Source of the DNA: Acidimicrobiales bacterium | GTDB taxonomy: Bacteria; Actinomycetota; Acidimicrobiia; Acidimicrobiales; MedAcidi-G1 | NCBI GenBank assembly: GCA_016845305.1 | Contig: JAERSW010000039.1 | Span: 1 to 64,000, forward strand | Direction: 5' to 3' | DNA: 64,000 nt | Shown: positions 36,934-45,628 of the stretch, one piece after another | Position numbering within the stretch: position 1 is the stretch's first letter | Layout: the number at the start of each line of letters is the position of its first letter | Program-made: the position numbers and the translations under genes | Notes under the pieces: generated by a model | The model's database searches: none | What the model was told of the DNA's origin: nothing | The model's input: the letters and a program-made list of their open reading frames with translations, nothing else

Positions 36934-38811
36934 TCAGCCTCCGGCGGGAACGGCGGACGCCGTCTCGTCCACGGCAACCGCAGCCTCGGCCTCGGCGACG
37001 AGGCGTCGGTGTCCGGCCGTCACGGCCTGTACACGTCCGTCGGCCTCCAGGCCGATGCGCTCGGACTCGGACGGGATGCGGAGTCGCCGGACGGCGAAGT
37101 CGGCGAAGTCGGCGAAGATCGGCGCTGCGGCCCGGCCACCCGAGTAGTGGGCGAGGTCCGGCTCGTCGACCACCACGATGATGGCCAGGCGGGGGTCCTC
37201 GGCCGGGAGGAACCCGGCGAAGCTGGCCACGTAGTCCCGATCGCCGTCGTCGCCGTAGCCGCCTTCGGGCCGAGCCTTCCAGGCGGTGCCCGTCTTGCCG
37301 GCCACCCGGTAGCCGGGCACCGCGGCCCGGGTGCCGGTGCCATCGAGGACCACGCCCTCCATCATGGCGGTGACCTCGGCGGCCACCGCCGCGGGCACCA
37401 CCGTGGTGGTCCGTCCGGGCCGGCTGGGTGTGAACACACCCCCATCGTCCCTCGTGCCGAGCACCAGGGTGGGCGCGGGCCGGATCCCGCCGTTGGCCAG
37501 GGTGGCGTAGGCGGTGAGCATCTGGATGGGCGTGGTGGCGACGCCCTGGCCGATGGCGATGGTGGGCAGCGAGGTCCCCGACCACCGGTGGAGGGACCGG
37601 AGGGAACCGGCCGACTCGCCCGGGAAGTCCAGCGCCGAGACCCGCCCGAGGCCGAACTCCATCAGCGTGGCGTGCAATGCCTCCGCCCCGAGGTCCGAGG
37701 CCCACAGGATGGTCCCCACGTTGGAGGAACGCCGGACCACGTCGGCCACCGAGAGGGCCTCCGACGAGTAGCGGGGCGGCGGATCGGAGAACGTGCTGCC
37801 GTGGACCTCGACCCGGATCGGCACGTCGCGGACGGTGGCCGGGGCGGCCACGGCCGCTTCCAGGACGGCGGAGAAGGTCAGGGGCTTGATAATCGAGCCG
37901 GGCTCGTAGGTCCAGGTGACCCCCTGGTGCTCACCCGACGTGGCGACCCGACCGTCGGCGTCGCGCACCACGGTGGCCGAGGCCAGGACCTCGCCGGTCC
38001 GCGGGTCCATGGCCATCAGGGTTCCGCCCCGACCACCGGCGGCCTCCACCCCGAGGCGCAGCAACCGCTCGGCCTCGAACTGCAGCGACCGGTCCAGGGT
38101 CAGCACCAGGGTCCGACCGTCAGTGGCCGGCTCGACGGAGTACTCCCCCCGAGGGATGGTCGAACCGTCGAGGGCCGACTCCACCACCTTCTCGCCGTCC
38201 ACGCCCGACAGGAGGCCGTCGTACACCAGCTCCAGGCCGCTGATCCCGTTTCCGTCGACGTCGGTCCGACCCAGGACCGCCAGGCCCGAGGCCTCGCCAG
38301 GGCGAACCCGGGCCTGCTCCTCGCGGACGGACACCCCGGCGAGGCCGAGTGCCGTGACCCGGTCGGCCACCGCAGGCGGGACCTGCCGCTGGAGGTTGGC
38401 GAACGCACTGTCCCGACCGAGGCGGTCCGCCATCACGGCCACGTCGGTGTCGAGCACCGTGGCCAGGCGGCGGGCCGTCAGGTCGGGGTCCTCCACCTGG
38501 CGCGGGTTGCCCACGATCGACGGCAGGGGAAGCGAGAGGGCGAGGTCGACGCCGTTGCGGTCCACGATGGCCCCCCGGCTGGCCTGCAGCGGCACGGTCC
38601 GGATCGACTGGGAGGCGCCCCGGGCCAGGTACCGGTCGGGTTCCAGGACCTGGACGACCATCAGGCGCCATCCGATGAAGCCGGCACCGAGGACCAGGAG
38701 CGCGCCGACGGCCAGCAGTCGACGCCGAAGGCGGATGTGGGTGCTACGGAGGGGGACGTCCCGACCCGTGCCTCGGCCGGTGGTGCGGCCCGGTTCGGGA
38801 CGCCGGCTCAT
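36934..38811 (-). CDS. ftsI: Septal class B penicillin-binding protein FtsI/PbpB
   Basis: 625 aa. One N-terminal membrane helix (residues about 32-50), a pedestal domain starting SRGAIVDRNGVDLA, and the transpeptidase domain with SxxK in EPGSIIKP (Ser about 306), SxN in RRSSNVG and KTG in AGKTGTAWK. It cross-links septal peptidoglycan with FtsW. The ATG overlaps the ftsL stop (ATGA). Confidence 0.96.
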   Translation of the reverse strand: MSRRPEPGRTTGRGTGRDVPLRSTHIRLRRRLLAVGALLVLGAGFIGWRLMVVQVLEPDRYLARGASQSIRTVPLQASRGAIVDRNGVDLALSLPLPSIVGNPRQVEDPDLTARRLATVLDTDVAVMADRLGRDSAFANLQRQVPPAVADRVTALGLAGVSVREEQARVRPGEASGLAVLGRTDVDGNGISGLELVYDGLLSGVDGEKVVESALDGSTIPRGEYSVEPATDGRTLVLTLDRSLQFEAERLLRLGVEAAGGRGGTLMAMDPRTGEVLASATVVRDADGRVATSGEHQGVTWTYEPGSIIKPLTFSAVLEAAVAAPATVRDVPIRVEVHGSTFSDPPPRYSSEALSVADVVRRSSNVGTILWASDLGAEALHATLMEFGLGRVSALDFPGESAGSLRSLHRWSGTSLPTIAIGQGVATTPIQMLTAYATLANGGIRPAPTLVLGTRDDGGVFTPSRPGRTTTVVPAAVAAEVTAMMEGVVLDGTGTRAAVPGYRVAGKTGTAWKARPEGGYGDDGDRDYVASFAGFLPAEDPRLAIIVVVDEPDLAHYSGGRAAAPIFADFADFAVRRLRIPSESERIGLEADGRVQAVTAGHRRLVAEAEAAVAVDETASAVPAGG

Positions 38812-39212
38812 CGGGACCCGCCGGCAAAGGGGTTCCCGTCGGGAGGTCGGAGGGTCGGGGCGGGGTCGCCCGGCGCCACGACGGCCAGGTGGACCCGCTC
38901 CCCCGGCGGCACCAGGCCCAGTCGGCCCTCGGCGACGGCGAGGATGCGGTCGGGACTCTCCAGGCGGGCCACCTCGTTGCGCAGCACCTGGGCCCGCTGG
39001 TGGCCGTCGTCGAGGCGCTGCTGGAGGCGGTCGAACTCGAACTGTTCGTCGATGACGACACTGTGGAACGAGGCCACCCCGAAGAGCACCAGGAAGAAGG
39101 CCAGCACGGCCACGACGCCCATCCGGCCCAGCGACAGGACCCCCGGCAGCGCGCGGGCCGGCACGGCGCCCGTCGGCTGGACGGTCCGCGGCGGACGGAG
39201 GACGGCGGTCAC
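38808..39212 (-). CDS. ftsL: FtsL-like septum protein
   Basis: 134 aa. A short basic cytoplasmic part, one membrane helix (MGVVAVLAFFLVLFGVASFH) and an extracytoplasmic coiled coil (FDRLQQRLDDGHQRAQVLRN) followed by SPDRILAVAEGRLGLVPPGE match FtsL/DivIC-type proteins. FtsL sequences are poorly conserved, so position between rsmH and ftsI is the strongest evidence. The GTG overlaps the rsmH stop (GTGA). Confidence 0.88.
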   Translation of the reverse strand: MTAVLRPPRTVQPTGAVPARALPGVLSLGRMGVVAVLAFFLVLFGVASFHSVVIDEQFEFDRLQQRLDDGHQRAQVLRNEVARLESPDRILAVAEGRLGLVPPGERVHLAVVAPGDPAPTLRPPDGNPFAGGSR

Positions 39213-40198
39213 CCGACGTCTCCCGCGTCGATGCGCTCGAGGACCCGGAGGCGGGCACTGGCCGCCCGGGGGTTGCGCTCGGACTCGGCGGCGGCCGGGG
39301 TCCGACCGGAGCGTCGGGCCAGGGTGGCCACGGGGACGGCCCCGCAGGCGCACGGGAGCCGGGGCGGGCAGGCGCACCCCCCGGTCGCCGCGTGGTCGAA
39401 GCGCGCCTTCACGATCCGGTCCTCCCCGGAGTGGTAGGAGAGCACCGCTCCGCGCCCGCCGGGACGGAGCCGGCCGATGGCCTCGTCGAGGGCGCCGGCC
39501 AGCTGGCCCAGCTCGTCGTTGACCTCAATGCGGATGGCCTGGAAGGTGCGTTTGGCCGGATGGCCGCCCGTCCGGCGGGCCGGGGCCGGGATGGCGGAGC
39601 GGACGAGGTCGGCCAGGGCCGCGGTGTCGCGGACCGGGCGGGCGGCCACCACGGCCCGGGCGATGCGGCGGGCATGGCGCTCGTCGGCGTTCCGGACCAG
39701 GAGGCGGGCCAGGTCGTCCTCGGGGTAGCCGTTGACCACGTCGTCGGCGGTGAGGGGCTGGCGACGGTCCATCCGCATGTCCAGCGGGCCGGCCTCCCGG
39801 TAGCTGAAGCCGCGGTCGGCCACGTCGAGCTGCGGCGAGGAGACGCCGAGGTCGAAGAGGAAGCCGGACAGCGGCCCCACCCCGAGTCCGTCGAGGGCCG
39901 CGCCCAACTCGCCGAACGCCGACCGGTGGAGGAGGACACGGGAACCGAACGGCGCCAGGCGGTCACCGCTGGCCGCCAGCGCGACGTCGTCACGGTCCAG
40001 TCCCACCACGGTGAGGTCGGGTCGCGCATCGAGCAGGAGGGCGGCATGGCCTCCCCCTCCGACGGTGGCGTCCAGCACCGGACCGGGTGGACACGGGGCT
40101 AGCGCGTCGAGGACCTCGACGGCCATCACCGGTTCGTGCCGGAACGTGGCGGGGTCGCCCCCGCCCGCCTGCCGTACCTCAGCCTCTGGGTCCGTCAT
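39209..40198 (-). CDS. rsmH: 16S rRNA cytosine-1402 N4-methyltransferase
   Basis: 329 aa. HEPVMAVEVLDAL, the SAM site VLDATVGGGGHAALLL, FDLGVSSPQLD, RGFSYREAGPLDMRMD and FQAIRIEVNDEL are the RsmH/MraW hallmarks. It methylates N4 of C1402 in the 16S P site. ATG 40198 gives a 20-residue leader before the domain. It follows mraZ after about 250 bp without a visible gene. Confidence 0.96.
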   Translation of the reverse strand: MTDPEAEVRQAGGGDPATFRHEPVMAVEVLDALAPCPPGPVLDATVGGGGHAALLLDARPDLTVVGLDRDDVALAASGDRLAPFGSRVLLHRSAFGELGAALDGLGVGPLSGFLFDLGVSSPQLDVADRGFSYREAGPLDMRMDRRQPLTADDVVNGYPEDDLARLLVRNADERHARRIARAVVAARPVRDTAALADLVRSAIPAPARRTGGHPAKRTFQAIRIEVNDELGQLAGALDEAIGRLRPGGRGAVLSYHSGEDRIVKARFDHAATGGCACPPRLPCACGAVPVATLARRSGRTPAAAESERNPRAASARLRVLERIDAGDVG

Positions 40199-40449
40199 GT
40201 CCCGTGCCGCCGACCCGAGGGCGGACGCCGGACGCAGGTGGCGGCTCCCGGTGGCCCGTCCCTCGACCGTCCCCCGACCGGCGGGCGCCCGTCGGGATGT
40301 CTCCCCGAGTCGGGCTGGATGGCAAGCGGGCGGAGTAGGGGCCTCCCATCCTGCCGACCGGGGGACGGTCCAGGGACGGACCGGCACGGGGCCGTCCGTC
40401 GCGTTCGTCGTCTGTCGTCGGGTGCTCGCCTCTCTCCTCGGGCAGTCCG
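40199..40449. other. Gap between mraZ and rsmH, no gene seen
   Basis: About 250 bp with no credible reading frame, hairpin terminator or repeat. Other genes of this unit overlap, so this gap is unusual; an internal promoter for rsmH is possible but no good hexamer pair was seen. Confidence 0.5.
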
Positions 40450-40875
40450 TCAGATCCCGCCACCGCGCAGGAGGGCGTCGGCCACCGTGCGGTCCAGGTC
40501 CGGGACCCGGGTGGCCCAGATGGCCGCGTCCCACACCTCGATGCGGTCGATGGCGCCGCAGACCACGACCTCGCGATCCAGCGAGGCCAGGGTCCGGAGT
40601 CGTTCGGGGACGGTGACCCGACCCTGGGCGTCGGGCCGGACCTCCTCGGAACCGGCGGCCAGCCCGCTCAGGACCAGGGCGTCCACCTCGCCGGTCCGGA
40701 CCTGCCCGGTCAGGCGCTCCACCATCTGCTCGAAGCGCTCGGCCGGCCAGAGGGCCACGCAGCCCGCGCCCGGCGCCAGGTAGGCGGCCTCGGCGAAGTG
40801 GGTCCGGTACTTGGCCGGGAGGACGAAGCGTCCCTTGTCGTCCAACGCGTGGTCGTGGGTTCCCACGAGGACCAT
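40450..40875 (-). CDS. mraZ: Transcriptional regulator MraZ
   Basis: 141 aa. Two SpoVT-AbrB-like halves: GTHDHALDDKGRFVLPAKYR and VRPDAQGRVTVPERLR. MraZ rings bind TGGG-type repeats ahead of their own gene and usually repress the division locus. ATG 40875 has GGGAGG seven bases upstream. It begins the long dcw unit on the minus strand. Confidence 0.96.
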   Translation of the reverse strand: MVLVGTHDHALDDKGRFVLPAKYRTHFAEAAYLAPGAGCVALWPAERFEQMVERLTGQVRTGEVDALVLSGLAAGSEEVRPDAQGRVTVPERLRTLASLDREVVVCGAIDRIEVWDAAIWATRVPDLDRTVADALLRGGGI

Positions 40876-40952
40876 GGCTTCGCCTCCCTTCTCGTCGCTC
40901 TTCTCGTCGTGCTGGCCGTCGTTCTGGCCAGGGTGCGGTCCGAAAGCCGGTT

Positions 40953-40977
40953 CCACCCGACTCCCCACTACTCCCCA
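40953..40977 (-). promoter_or_regulatory. Three MraZ-type direct repeats
   Basis: On the minus strand TGGGG (40973-40977), TGGGG (40963-40967) and GGTGG (40953-40957) repeat at exact 10-bp steps, one helical turn. MraZ is known to bind TGGGN repeats with this spacing. They lie about 10 bases downstream of the predicted -10, so binding would block transcription: autoregulation of the dcw unit. Confidence 0.8.
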
Positions 40978-40986
40978 TAGCGCTCC

Positions 40987-41017
40987 ACTCTAGACCACTT
41001 TCCCCCACACCGTGCAA
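40987..41017 (-). promoter_or_regulatory. mraZ (dcw) promoter candidate
   Basis: Minus-strand TAGAGT (40987-40992) as -10 and TTGCAC (41012-41017) as -35, spacer 19 bases. The position just upstream of the MraZ repeats supports it. Confidence 0.55.
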
Positions 41018-41134
41018 GCCGTCCTCCCTCGGGGCGCGGCGGTTCGCCATCGGTTCCCATCAGGGGGGCCATCAGGGGGACACGACGCCGGGAACGGCGA
41101 CGGTCGTGCAGGCCGACCGGCCGGTCGGCCGAAC

Positions 41135-41863
41135 TCAGCGGGCGGCGGCCCCCAGCGCCCGGAGGAAGGCCTCGAGCAGGGCGTCGGGCGGGGCCTCGAT
41201 CCAGCCCACGACGGCCCGGAGCCCGGTGGCCAGCTCGTCGTCGGACGCCCCATCCGACCAGGGGCCCAGGAGCCCGACGAGGGGCACCACGCTCGCCTCC
41301 ACCGCATCGGGCCCGACCAGCGCGGCGCACTGGAAGCGGGCGCCGTACCGGTCACGCCGCTGGCTCACCCCGACCACCTTCCGGCCCCCCACCAGCACCT
41401 CGCCGACCGCCCGACCGGCGAAGCAGACCGAGCGGCCGACCGCGCCACAGGACATCCGGTCGACCACCTCGGCGGCCACGCCCACCGCCTCCAGCGCGTC
41501 CCGCCACGCCTCCCCCAGCCAGACCGCCGACCGACCCACGTCGTCGTCCCACAGCGGGTCGCCCCGGGGCACCAGGACGTCCACCCACCAGACCGGTCCG
41601 GGCACGACCAGGACCGCTCCGCCTCCCGACCGCCGGCGGACCACCGCCAGGCCAGCCGCATCCGCCCGCGCCGACAACCCGTCGTCCACCCGCTGTCCGC
41701 TGCCCAGGACCAGCGCCGGGCCGACGGGCTCATGGCACAGCACCGTCCGGGCGTCGAAGGCCCCTACCGGACCGTGGCCGTCGGCCACCGAGCCGCGGCG
41801 GACCTCGACCCGCCACCCTCCGGAGGACGCCGGAGGGGTCAGCCCGGGAATCGGCGGGACCAC
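41135..41863 (-). CDS. Lipoate-protein ligase-like (BPL/LPL domain) protein
   Basis: About 242 aa. The fold signature is visible in RRRSGGGAVLVVPG, WWVDVLVPRGDPLW and GRKVVGVSQRR, the last carrying the lysine that activates lipoyl or octanoyl groups in LplA/LipB enzymes. The family transfers lipoate or octanoate to carrier proteins; the exact substrate here is unclear because it is shorter than LplA (about 330 aa) and lacks the small accessory domain. GTG 41863 overlaps the upstream 82-codon gene by 25 bases. Confidence 0.75.
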   Translation of the reverse strand: MVPPIPGLTPPASSGGWRVEVRRGSVADGHGPVGAFDARTVLCHEPVGPALVLGSGQRVDDGLSARADAAGLAVVRRRSGGGAVLVVPGPVWWVDVLVPRGDPLWDDDVGRSAVWLGEAWRDALEAVGVAAEVVDRMSCGAVGRSVCFAGRAVGEVLVGGRKVVGVSQRRDRYGARFQCAALVGPDAVEASVVPLVGLLGPWSDGASDDELATGLRAVVGWIEAPPDALLEAFLRALGAAAR

Positions 41864-42087
41864 TCCAACCACACCAGGACGTCGTCGACCGTGGGCAGGG
41901 CGTCGGACCGGCCGTACTGCGTGGTGGCCCGGAAGGCCGCCAGCGGTCGTGCGGGAACGGGCAGGAAGGGCGGTCGGGCCCACCAGCGCCGCCCGGCCAT
42001 CCGGTGGGCCTGGCGCAGCGCCACCCACCACAGCCGGGGCCGCACGGCCACCGCCGCCACCATCCGCAACATCCACGAGGCGCCCAT
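41839..42087 (-). CDS. Hypothetical basic protein
   Basis: 82 aa. Rich in Arg and Trp in the first half (RPRLWWVALRQAHRMAGRRWW), ending TVDDVLVWLEWSRRF. I recognise no family. Its ATG shares a base with the ROK stop (TGATG) and its end overlaps the lipoate-ligase-like gene, so it is translationally tied to both. It might be an accessory or regulator of the ligase; this is only inferred from overlap. Confidence 0.6.
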   Translation of the reverse strand: MGASWMLRMVAAVAVRPRLWWVALRQAHRMAGRRWWARPPFLPVPARPLAAFRATTQYGRSDALPTVDDVLVWLEWSRRFPG

Positions 42088-43028
42088 CACCCACCATCCT
42101 CGCCGCCGGCGTTCCCCAGGTGGTGCCACACGGCGGCCGCTCCCACCAGGGGGCCGTCGGGGCCCAGCCCGGCGGGGACGATCCGGGCACCCCGGGTGAA
42201 CGACAGCCCGCAGGCCCGATCCAGGGCGGCCTGGGCGGCGTCGAAGAAGTCGTCACCGAAGCCGAGGGCCACCGAGCCGGCCACCACGGCCAGGCCCAGG
42301 TCGAGCAGGTTCACCACCGCGCCGACCGCCCGGCCCACCCGGTCGCCCACCTCCCGGCGAACCGCCACGGGCGCCTCGGCCGACGGCCGACCGGTCCGCC
42401 GGGCGATGGCCGGGCCGGAGGCCACCGCCTCCAGGCAGCCCCGGGCCCCGCAGGCACACGGCGGCCCGTCGGGTTCGACCATCACGTGGCCGACGTGCCC
42501 GGCATTGCCCGAGGCCCCGTCGAGCAGCCGACCGTCGAGGACCACCCCACCGCCCACCCCGGTCGACACGACCATGGCCAGGAAGTCCCGGCAGCCCGCC
42601 GCGGTCCCGCACCAGCCCTCGCCCAGGGCCAGGGCCTTGGCGTCGTTGTCCACCACGGCGGGCAGACCCGTCGCCTCGGCCAGTCGCCCCGCCAACGGGA
42701 AGTCGCGCCACTGGACGATGTTCAGCGGGGACACCAGCCGGTCGTCCGGTGGTCCCGACATCGGGCCGCCACACCCCACCCCCACGCCGACCGGCCGGAC
42801 CGGGGCGTCGTCGAGCACCACCCCGACCAGGTCGGCGAGACGACCGAAGAGCTCCTCGGCGTCCCGCCCGGTCGTGGCCGCCCGCTCCTCGGCGAGGATC
42901 GCACCGTGGCCGTCGACGAGGCCGACGGCGAGCTTGGTGCCACCGACGTCGACGGCCAGCACGGCCGGACGGTCGACGGGCGGGTCCTGTGCGGAACGGG
43001 ACCCGGCCGGGTCAGATCCGGCCGTCAC
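42087..43028 (-). CDS. ROK-family sugar kinase (glucokinase-like)
   Basis: 313 aa. ATP-binding LAVDVGGTKLAVGLVD, catalytic VDNDAKALALGE, VSTGVGGGVV, and the ROK zinc motif CACGARGCLE (preceded by GHVGHV in place of the usual GHxxV/I). The usual substrates are glucose or related sugars. The GTG at 43028 overlaps the DUF3040 gene by 17 bases; the frame upstream has no similarity. Confidence 0.9.
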   Translation of the reverse strand: MTAGSDPAGSRSAQDPPVDRPAVLAVDVGGTKLAVGLVDGHGAILAEERAATTGRDAEELFGRLADLVGVVLDDAPVRPVGVGVGCGGPMSGPPDDRLVSPLNIVQWRDFPLAGRLAEATGLPAVVDNDAKALALGEGWCGTAAGCRDFLAMVVSTGVGGGVVLDGRLLDGASGNAGHVGHVMVEPDGPPCACGARGCLEAVASGPAIARRTGRPSAEAPVAVRREVGDRVGRAVGAVVNLLDLGLAVVAGSVALGFGDDFFDAAQAALDRACGLSFTRGARIVPAGLGPDGPLVGAAAVWHHLGNAGGEDGG

Positions 43029-43407
43029 CCCGCCGGAACCGCTCGCGCATCCGGTCGCGCACGCGGCCGGTGGAGCCGCCCACCGCATCGCGCAACGACG
43101 CGGCACGGCCACTCTCCGAGGCCTGGCGGAGGCCGGTCCGACCCACCACCCGGGCGTTCCTCTCCAGGCGGAGCGCCGCGCCCAGCATGACGAGGAAGCC
43201 CGCGAAGGCCAGCAGGTACGAGGTGGACAGCGTCAGGACCATGAGCGCCACCCCGGCCACGAAGCCCGCCACCGCCCACTTCATGCTGCGCAGCGGCTGC
43301 GTGTAGACGGTGGTCTCCGAGACCTCCTTGACGAGACGCGGGTCGCTCGCCTGGAGGTGCTCCTCCATCTCGCTGAGGATGCGTTCCTCGTCCTCCGACA
43401 GTGGCAA
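43012..43407 (-). CDS. DUF3040 membrane protein
   Basis: 131 aa. It starts PLSEDEERILSEMEEHL, the DUF3040 signature, followed by DPRLVKEVSETTVYT and two adjacent membrane helices (SMKWAVAGFVAGVALMVL, SYLLAFAGFLVMLGAAL) and a basic tail. Function unknown; the family is actinobacterial. TTG 43407 is chosen because it precedes PLSED and has AAGGGA about 7 bases upstream. Its frame runs open upstream only because the 14-bp repeat contains no stop. Confidence 0.85.
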   Translation of the reverse strand: MPLSEDEERILSEMEEHLQASDPRLVKEVSETTVYTQPLRSMKWAVAGFVAGVALMVLTLSTSYLLAFAGFLVMLGAALRLERNARVVGRTGLRQASESGRAASLRDAVGGSTGRVRDRMRERFRRGDGRI

Positions 43408-43502
43408 CTGCGGTCCCTTCCCGCTCGAATCCCGACCGGTCGGGAGGGCCGACCGGCGCCCTCCAGCATCGCACAGGCCCGCGCGAGCGACAACGCGCCC
43501 CG

Positions 43503-43746
43503 AACACGACACCCGAGACACGATGCCCGGGACACGATGCCCGGGACACGATGCCCGGGACACGACGCCCGGGACACGACGCCCGGGACACGACGCCCGG
43601 GACACGACGCCCGGGACACGACGCCCGGGACACGACGCCCGGGACACGACGCCCGGGACACGACGCCCGGGACACGACGCCCGGGACACGACGCCCAGGA
43701 CACGACGCCCAGGACACGACGCCCGGGACACGACGCCCAGGACAGG
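43503..43746. repeat. 14-bp minisatellite, about 17 units
   Basis: Sixteen 14-bp units (consensus GACACGACGCCCGG) start every 14 bases from 43517 to 43727, with one degenerate unit before and a partial one after. The first units have GATG for GACG, and several of the last have CCCAGG for CCCGGG, so variants sit at the edges. Each junction holds a CCCGGG palindrome. The unit is not a multiple of three and no frame in it resembles a protein. It fills the gap between the dinB stop and the DUF3040 start. Confidence 0.95.
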
Positions 43747-43749
43747 GGG

Positions 43750-45036
43750 TCAGACGTCGGGACCCCACTGGGAGTCGCCGCGCTCCTTGGGCCGCACGCC
43801 CTCGTCGCCCACGGTGGTGGCCGGGGCGATGGCCCCGGAGCCGAAGCGGTCCCGGATCCGGTCCACGGCCTCCTCGGCCGCGGCGCGTCCGGGCGAGGCT
43901 CCTCCCCGGCCCGATCGCTCCGACGTCGCCGACCCGGCCGGCGCCTCGTCGAGGCGGAGCTGGCGGACCGAGGCGTCCCGCAGGCCCCCCATCGACACCC
44001 CGAGCAGGCGGACGCCGGCCGAGACGTCGACCGAGGCCAGAAGCCCCTCGGCCTCCCGGAGGATCTCCAGGGGGAGGTCGGTGGCGTCGGCCAGCGTGCT
44101 GCTGCGGGCCACCGTGGTGAAGTCGGGCGACCGCACCTTGACGGTGACCGTGCGGCCGGCCACCCCCGACTCTCGGAGGCGCCGGGCCACCCCGTCCACC
44201 ATCCGGACCAACTGGCGGTGCACCTCGTCCGGATGCACCAGGTCGCGGGAGAACGTCTCCTCGTGGCCGATGCTCCGGGCCTCCCGATCGACCTCGACGC
44301 GACGGTCGTCGATGCCCCGGGCGAGGCGCCACAGCTGGGTGCCGACCGCCTGTCCCAACGACGTCACCAGGGTGGCCTCCGGCACCTCGCGCAGGTCGGC
44401 CACCGTGGAGACCCCGAAGCCCCGGAGCCGCTCCAGCGTGCGCGGCCCGACGCCCCACACGGCCGACACGGGCAGCGGATCGAGGAAGGCCTGCACCCCG
44501 TCGGCGGGTACCACCAGCACGCCGGGCCCCGGGGTCGGCCCGCCCGGTCCGGCCACCGGCTTGGCCCGGCCGCTGGCCAGCTTGGCCAGGAACTTGTTGG
44601 GCGCCACGCCCACGCTGCACGGCAGGGACTCCTCGGCCAGCACGTCGGCCCGGATCGATGCCGCCACCTCGGTCGGCGTCCCGTGGAGGCGCTCGACGCC
44701 ACCCACGTCCAGGAAGGCCTCGTCCAGCGACAACGGCTCGACGAGCGGCGTGTAGCGACGGAAGACCGCCATCACCCGCCGGCTCACCTCGGCGTACAGC
44801 CGATGGTCGCCCCGCAGGAAGACCAGGTCGGGGCACAGGCGGCGAGCCCGGCTGGACGGCAGGGCCGAATGGACCCCGTGGGCCCGAGCCTCGTAGGAGG
44901 CGGCGGCCACCACGCCGCGTCCCCCCTCGCCACCGACCACCACCGGCCGCCCCCGCAGGTCCGGTCGGCGCAGCAACTCCACCGACACGAAGAAGGCGTC
45001 CATGTCCACGTGGAGGATGGGGGTCGCCGGGCTCAT
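43750..45036 (-). CDS. dinB: DNA polymerase IV (Y family)
   Basis: 428 aa. HVDMDAFFVSVE and PLSLDEAFLDV carry the catalytic carboxylates; SVGVAPNKFLAKLASG, WGVGPRTLERLRGFG (helix-hairpin-helix) and the little-finger domain follow. The tail is Gly/Ser-rich and there is no canonical C-terminal clamp-binding motif that I can point to. It performs error-prone bypass of damaged bases. The ATG overlaps the NUDIX stop (ATGA). No LexA box was found upstream. Confidence 0.95.
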   Translation of the reverse strand: MSPATPILHVDMDAFFVSVELLRRPDLRGRPVVVGGEGGRGVVAAASYEARAHGVHSALPSSRARRLCPDLVFLRGDHRLYAEVSRRVMAVFRRYTPLVEPLSLDEAFLDVGGVERLHGTPTEVAASIRADVLAEESLPCSVGVAPNKFLAKLASGRAKPVAGPGGPTPGPGVLVVPADGVQAFLDPLPVSAVWGVGPRTLERLRGFGVSTVADLREVPEATLVTSLGQAVGTQLWRLARGIDDRRVEVDREARSIGHEETFSRDLVHPDEVHRQLVRMVDGVARRLRESGVAGRTVTVKVRSPDFTTVARSSTLADATDLPLEILREAEGLLASVDVSAGVRLLGVSMGGLRDASVRQLRLDEAPAGSATSERSGRGGASPGRAAAEEAVDRIRDRFGSGAIAPATTVGDEGVRPKERGDSQWGPDV

Positions 45037-45578
45037 CCGTCCGGGTCCACCCGCTCGACGACCAACGAGCCGGGATCGATGCCCCGGGCCACGTAGGCGA
45101 ACCCCTCCGACCCGCCGGACCCCCGACCCCCCAGACGAGAGCCCACCGGCTCCCGCACCCACCGGGGAGCCGTCTCCAGCAGGTCGGCCGCCTCGTCCGG
45201 GGCCACGAAGCGGGCGTCCTCGACGATGCCGTCCGGGTCCTCCAGGCGGAACGTCCCGGCGTACGACCGGGCCTCGTGGACCTCGACGGACAGGTGCATG
45301 GCCCGGTCCGGGAAGTCCACCGCCACCCGATAGGCGGGGCCGTCCCAGACGTCGACCACCAGGCCGGTCTCCTCGACCAGCTCACGACCCAGCGCCCCCA
45401 CCATGTCCTCGCCGGGGTCCACCACCCCACCGGGCGGCGTCCACTCGACCCGGCCACCCCGGCGGCGGTTGGCCACCAGGAGGAGCCGACCCGCGTCGTC
45501 CCAGACCAGCCCTCCGGCCACCCGCCACCGGTGGACGGAACCATCGGATGAGCCCATCGACGCGGCACCCCCGGACAC
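45033..45578 (-). CDS. NUDIX hydrolase
   Basis: About 181 aa. The Nudix box runs from GGVVDPGED to RELVEETGL with all catalytic glutamates. It hydrolyses a nucleoside-diphosphate derivative; a 8-oxo-dGTP-like substrate would suit its coupling to dinB but is not shown. GTG 45578 is chosen because CAGACT lies 7 bases upstream; ATG 45557 is the alternative. Confidence 0.88.
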   Translation of the reverse strand: MSGGAASMGSSDGSVHRWRVAGGLVWDDAGRLLLVANRRRGGRVEWTPPGGVVDPGEDMVGALGRELVEETGLVVDVWDGPAYRVAVDFPDRAMHLSVEVHEARSYAGTFRLEDPDGIVEDARFVAPDEAADLLETAPRWVREPVGSRLGGRGSGGSEGFAYVARGIDPGSLVVERVDPDG

Positions 45579-45585
45579 GTCGGCC

Positions 45586-45620
45586 AGTCTGGCACCCGCC
45601 CCGCGGAGCACCGGTAGCGT
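45586..45620. promoter_or_regulatory. Divergent -10-like elements (NUDIX-dinB / 45629 gene)
   Basis: Minus-strand CAGACT (45586-45591) is 7 bases before GTG 45578, and plus-strand TAGCGT (45615-45620) is 8 bases before GTG 45629. Both fit leaderless starts. Confidence 0.45.
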
Positions 45621-45628
45621 GCGGACCC

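Noticed and set aside
43408-43731. N-terminal extension of the DUF3040 protein through the 14-bp array
   Set aside because: The frame is open only because the repeat unit lacks stop codons; the family starts at PLSED and TTG 43407 has a ribosome-binding site.
43503-43746. CRISPR array
   Set aside because: Units are contiguous with no spacers and far too short.
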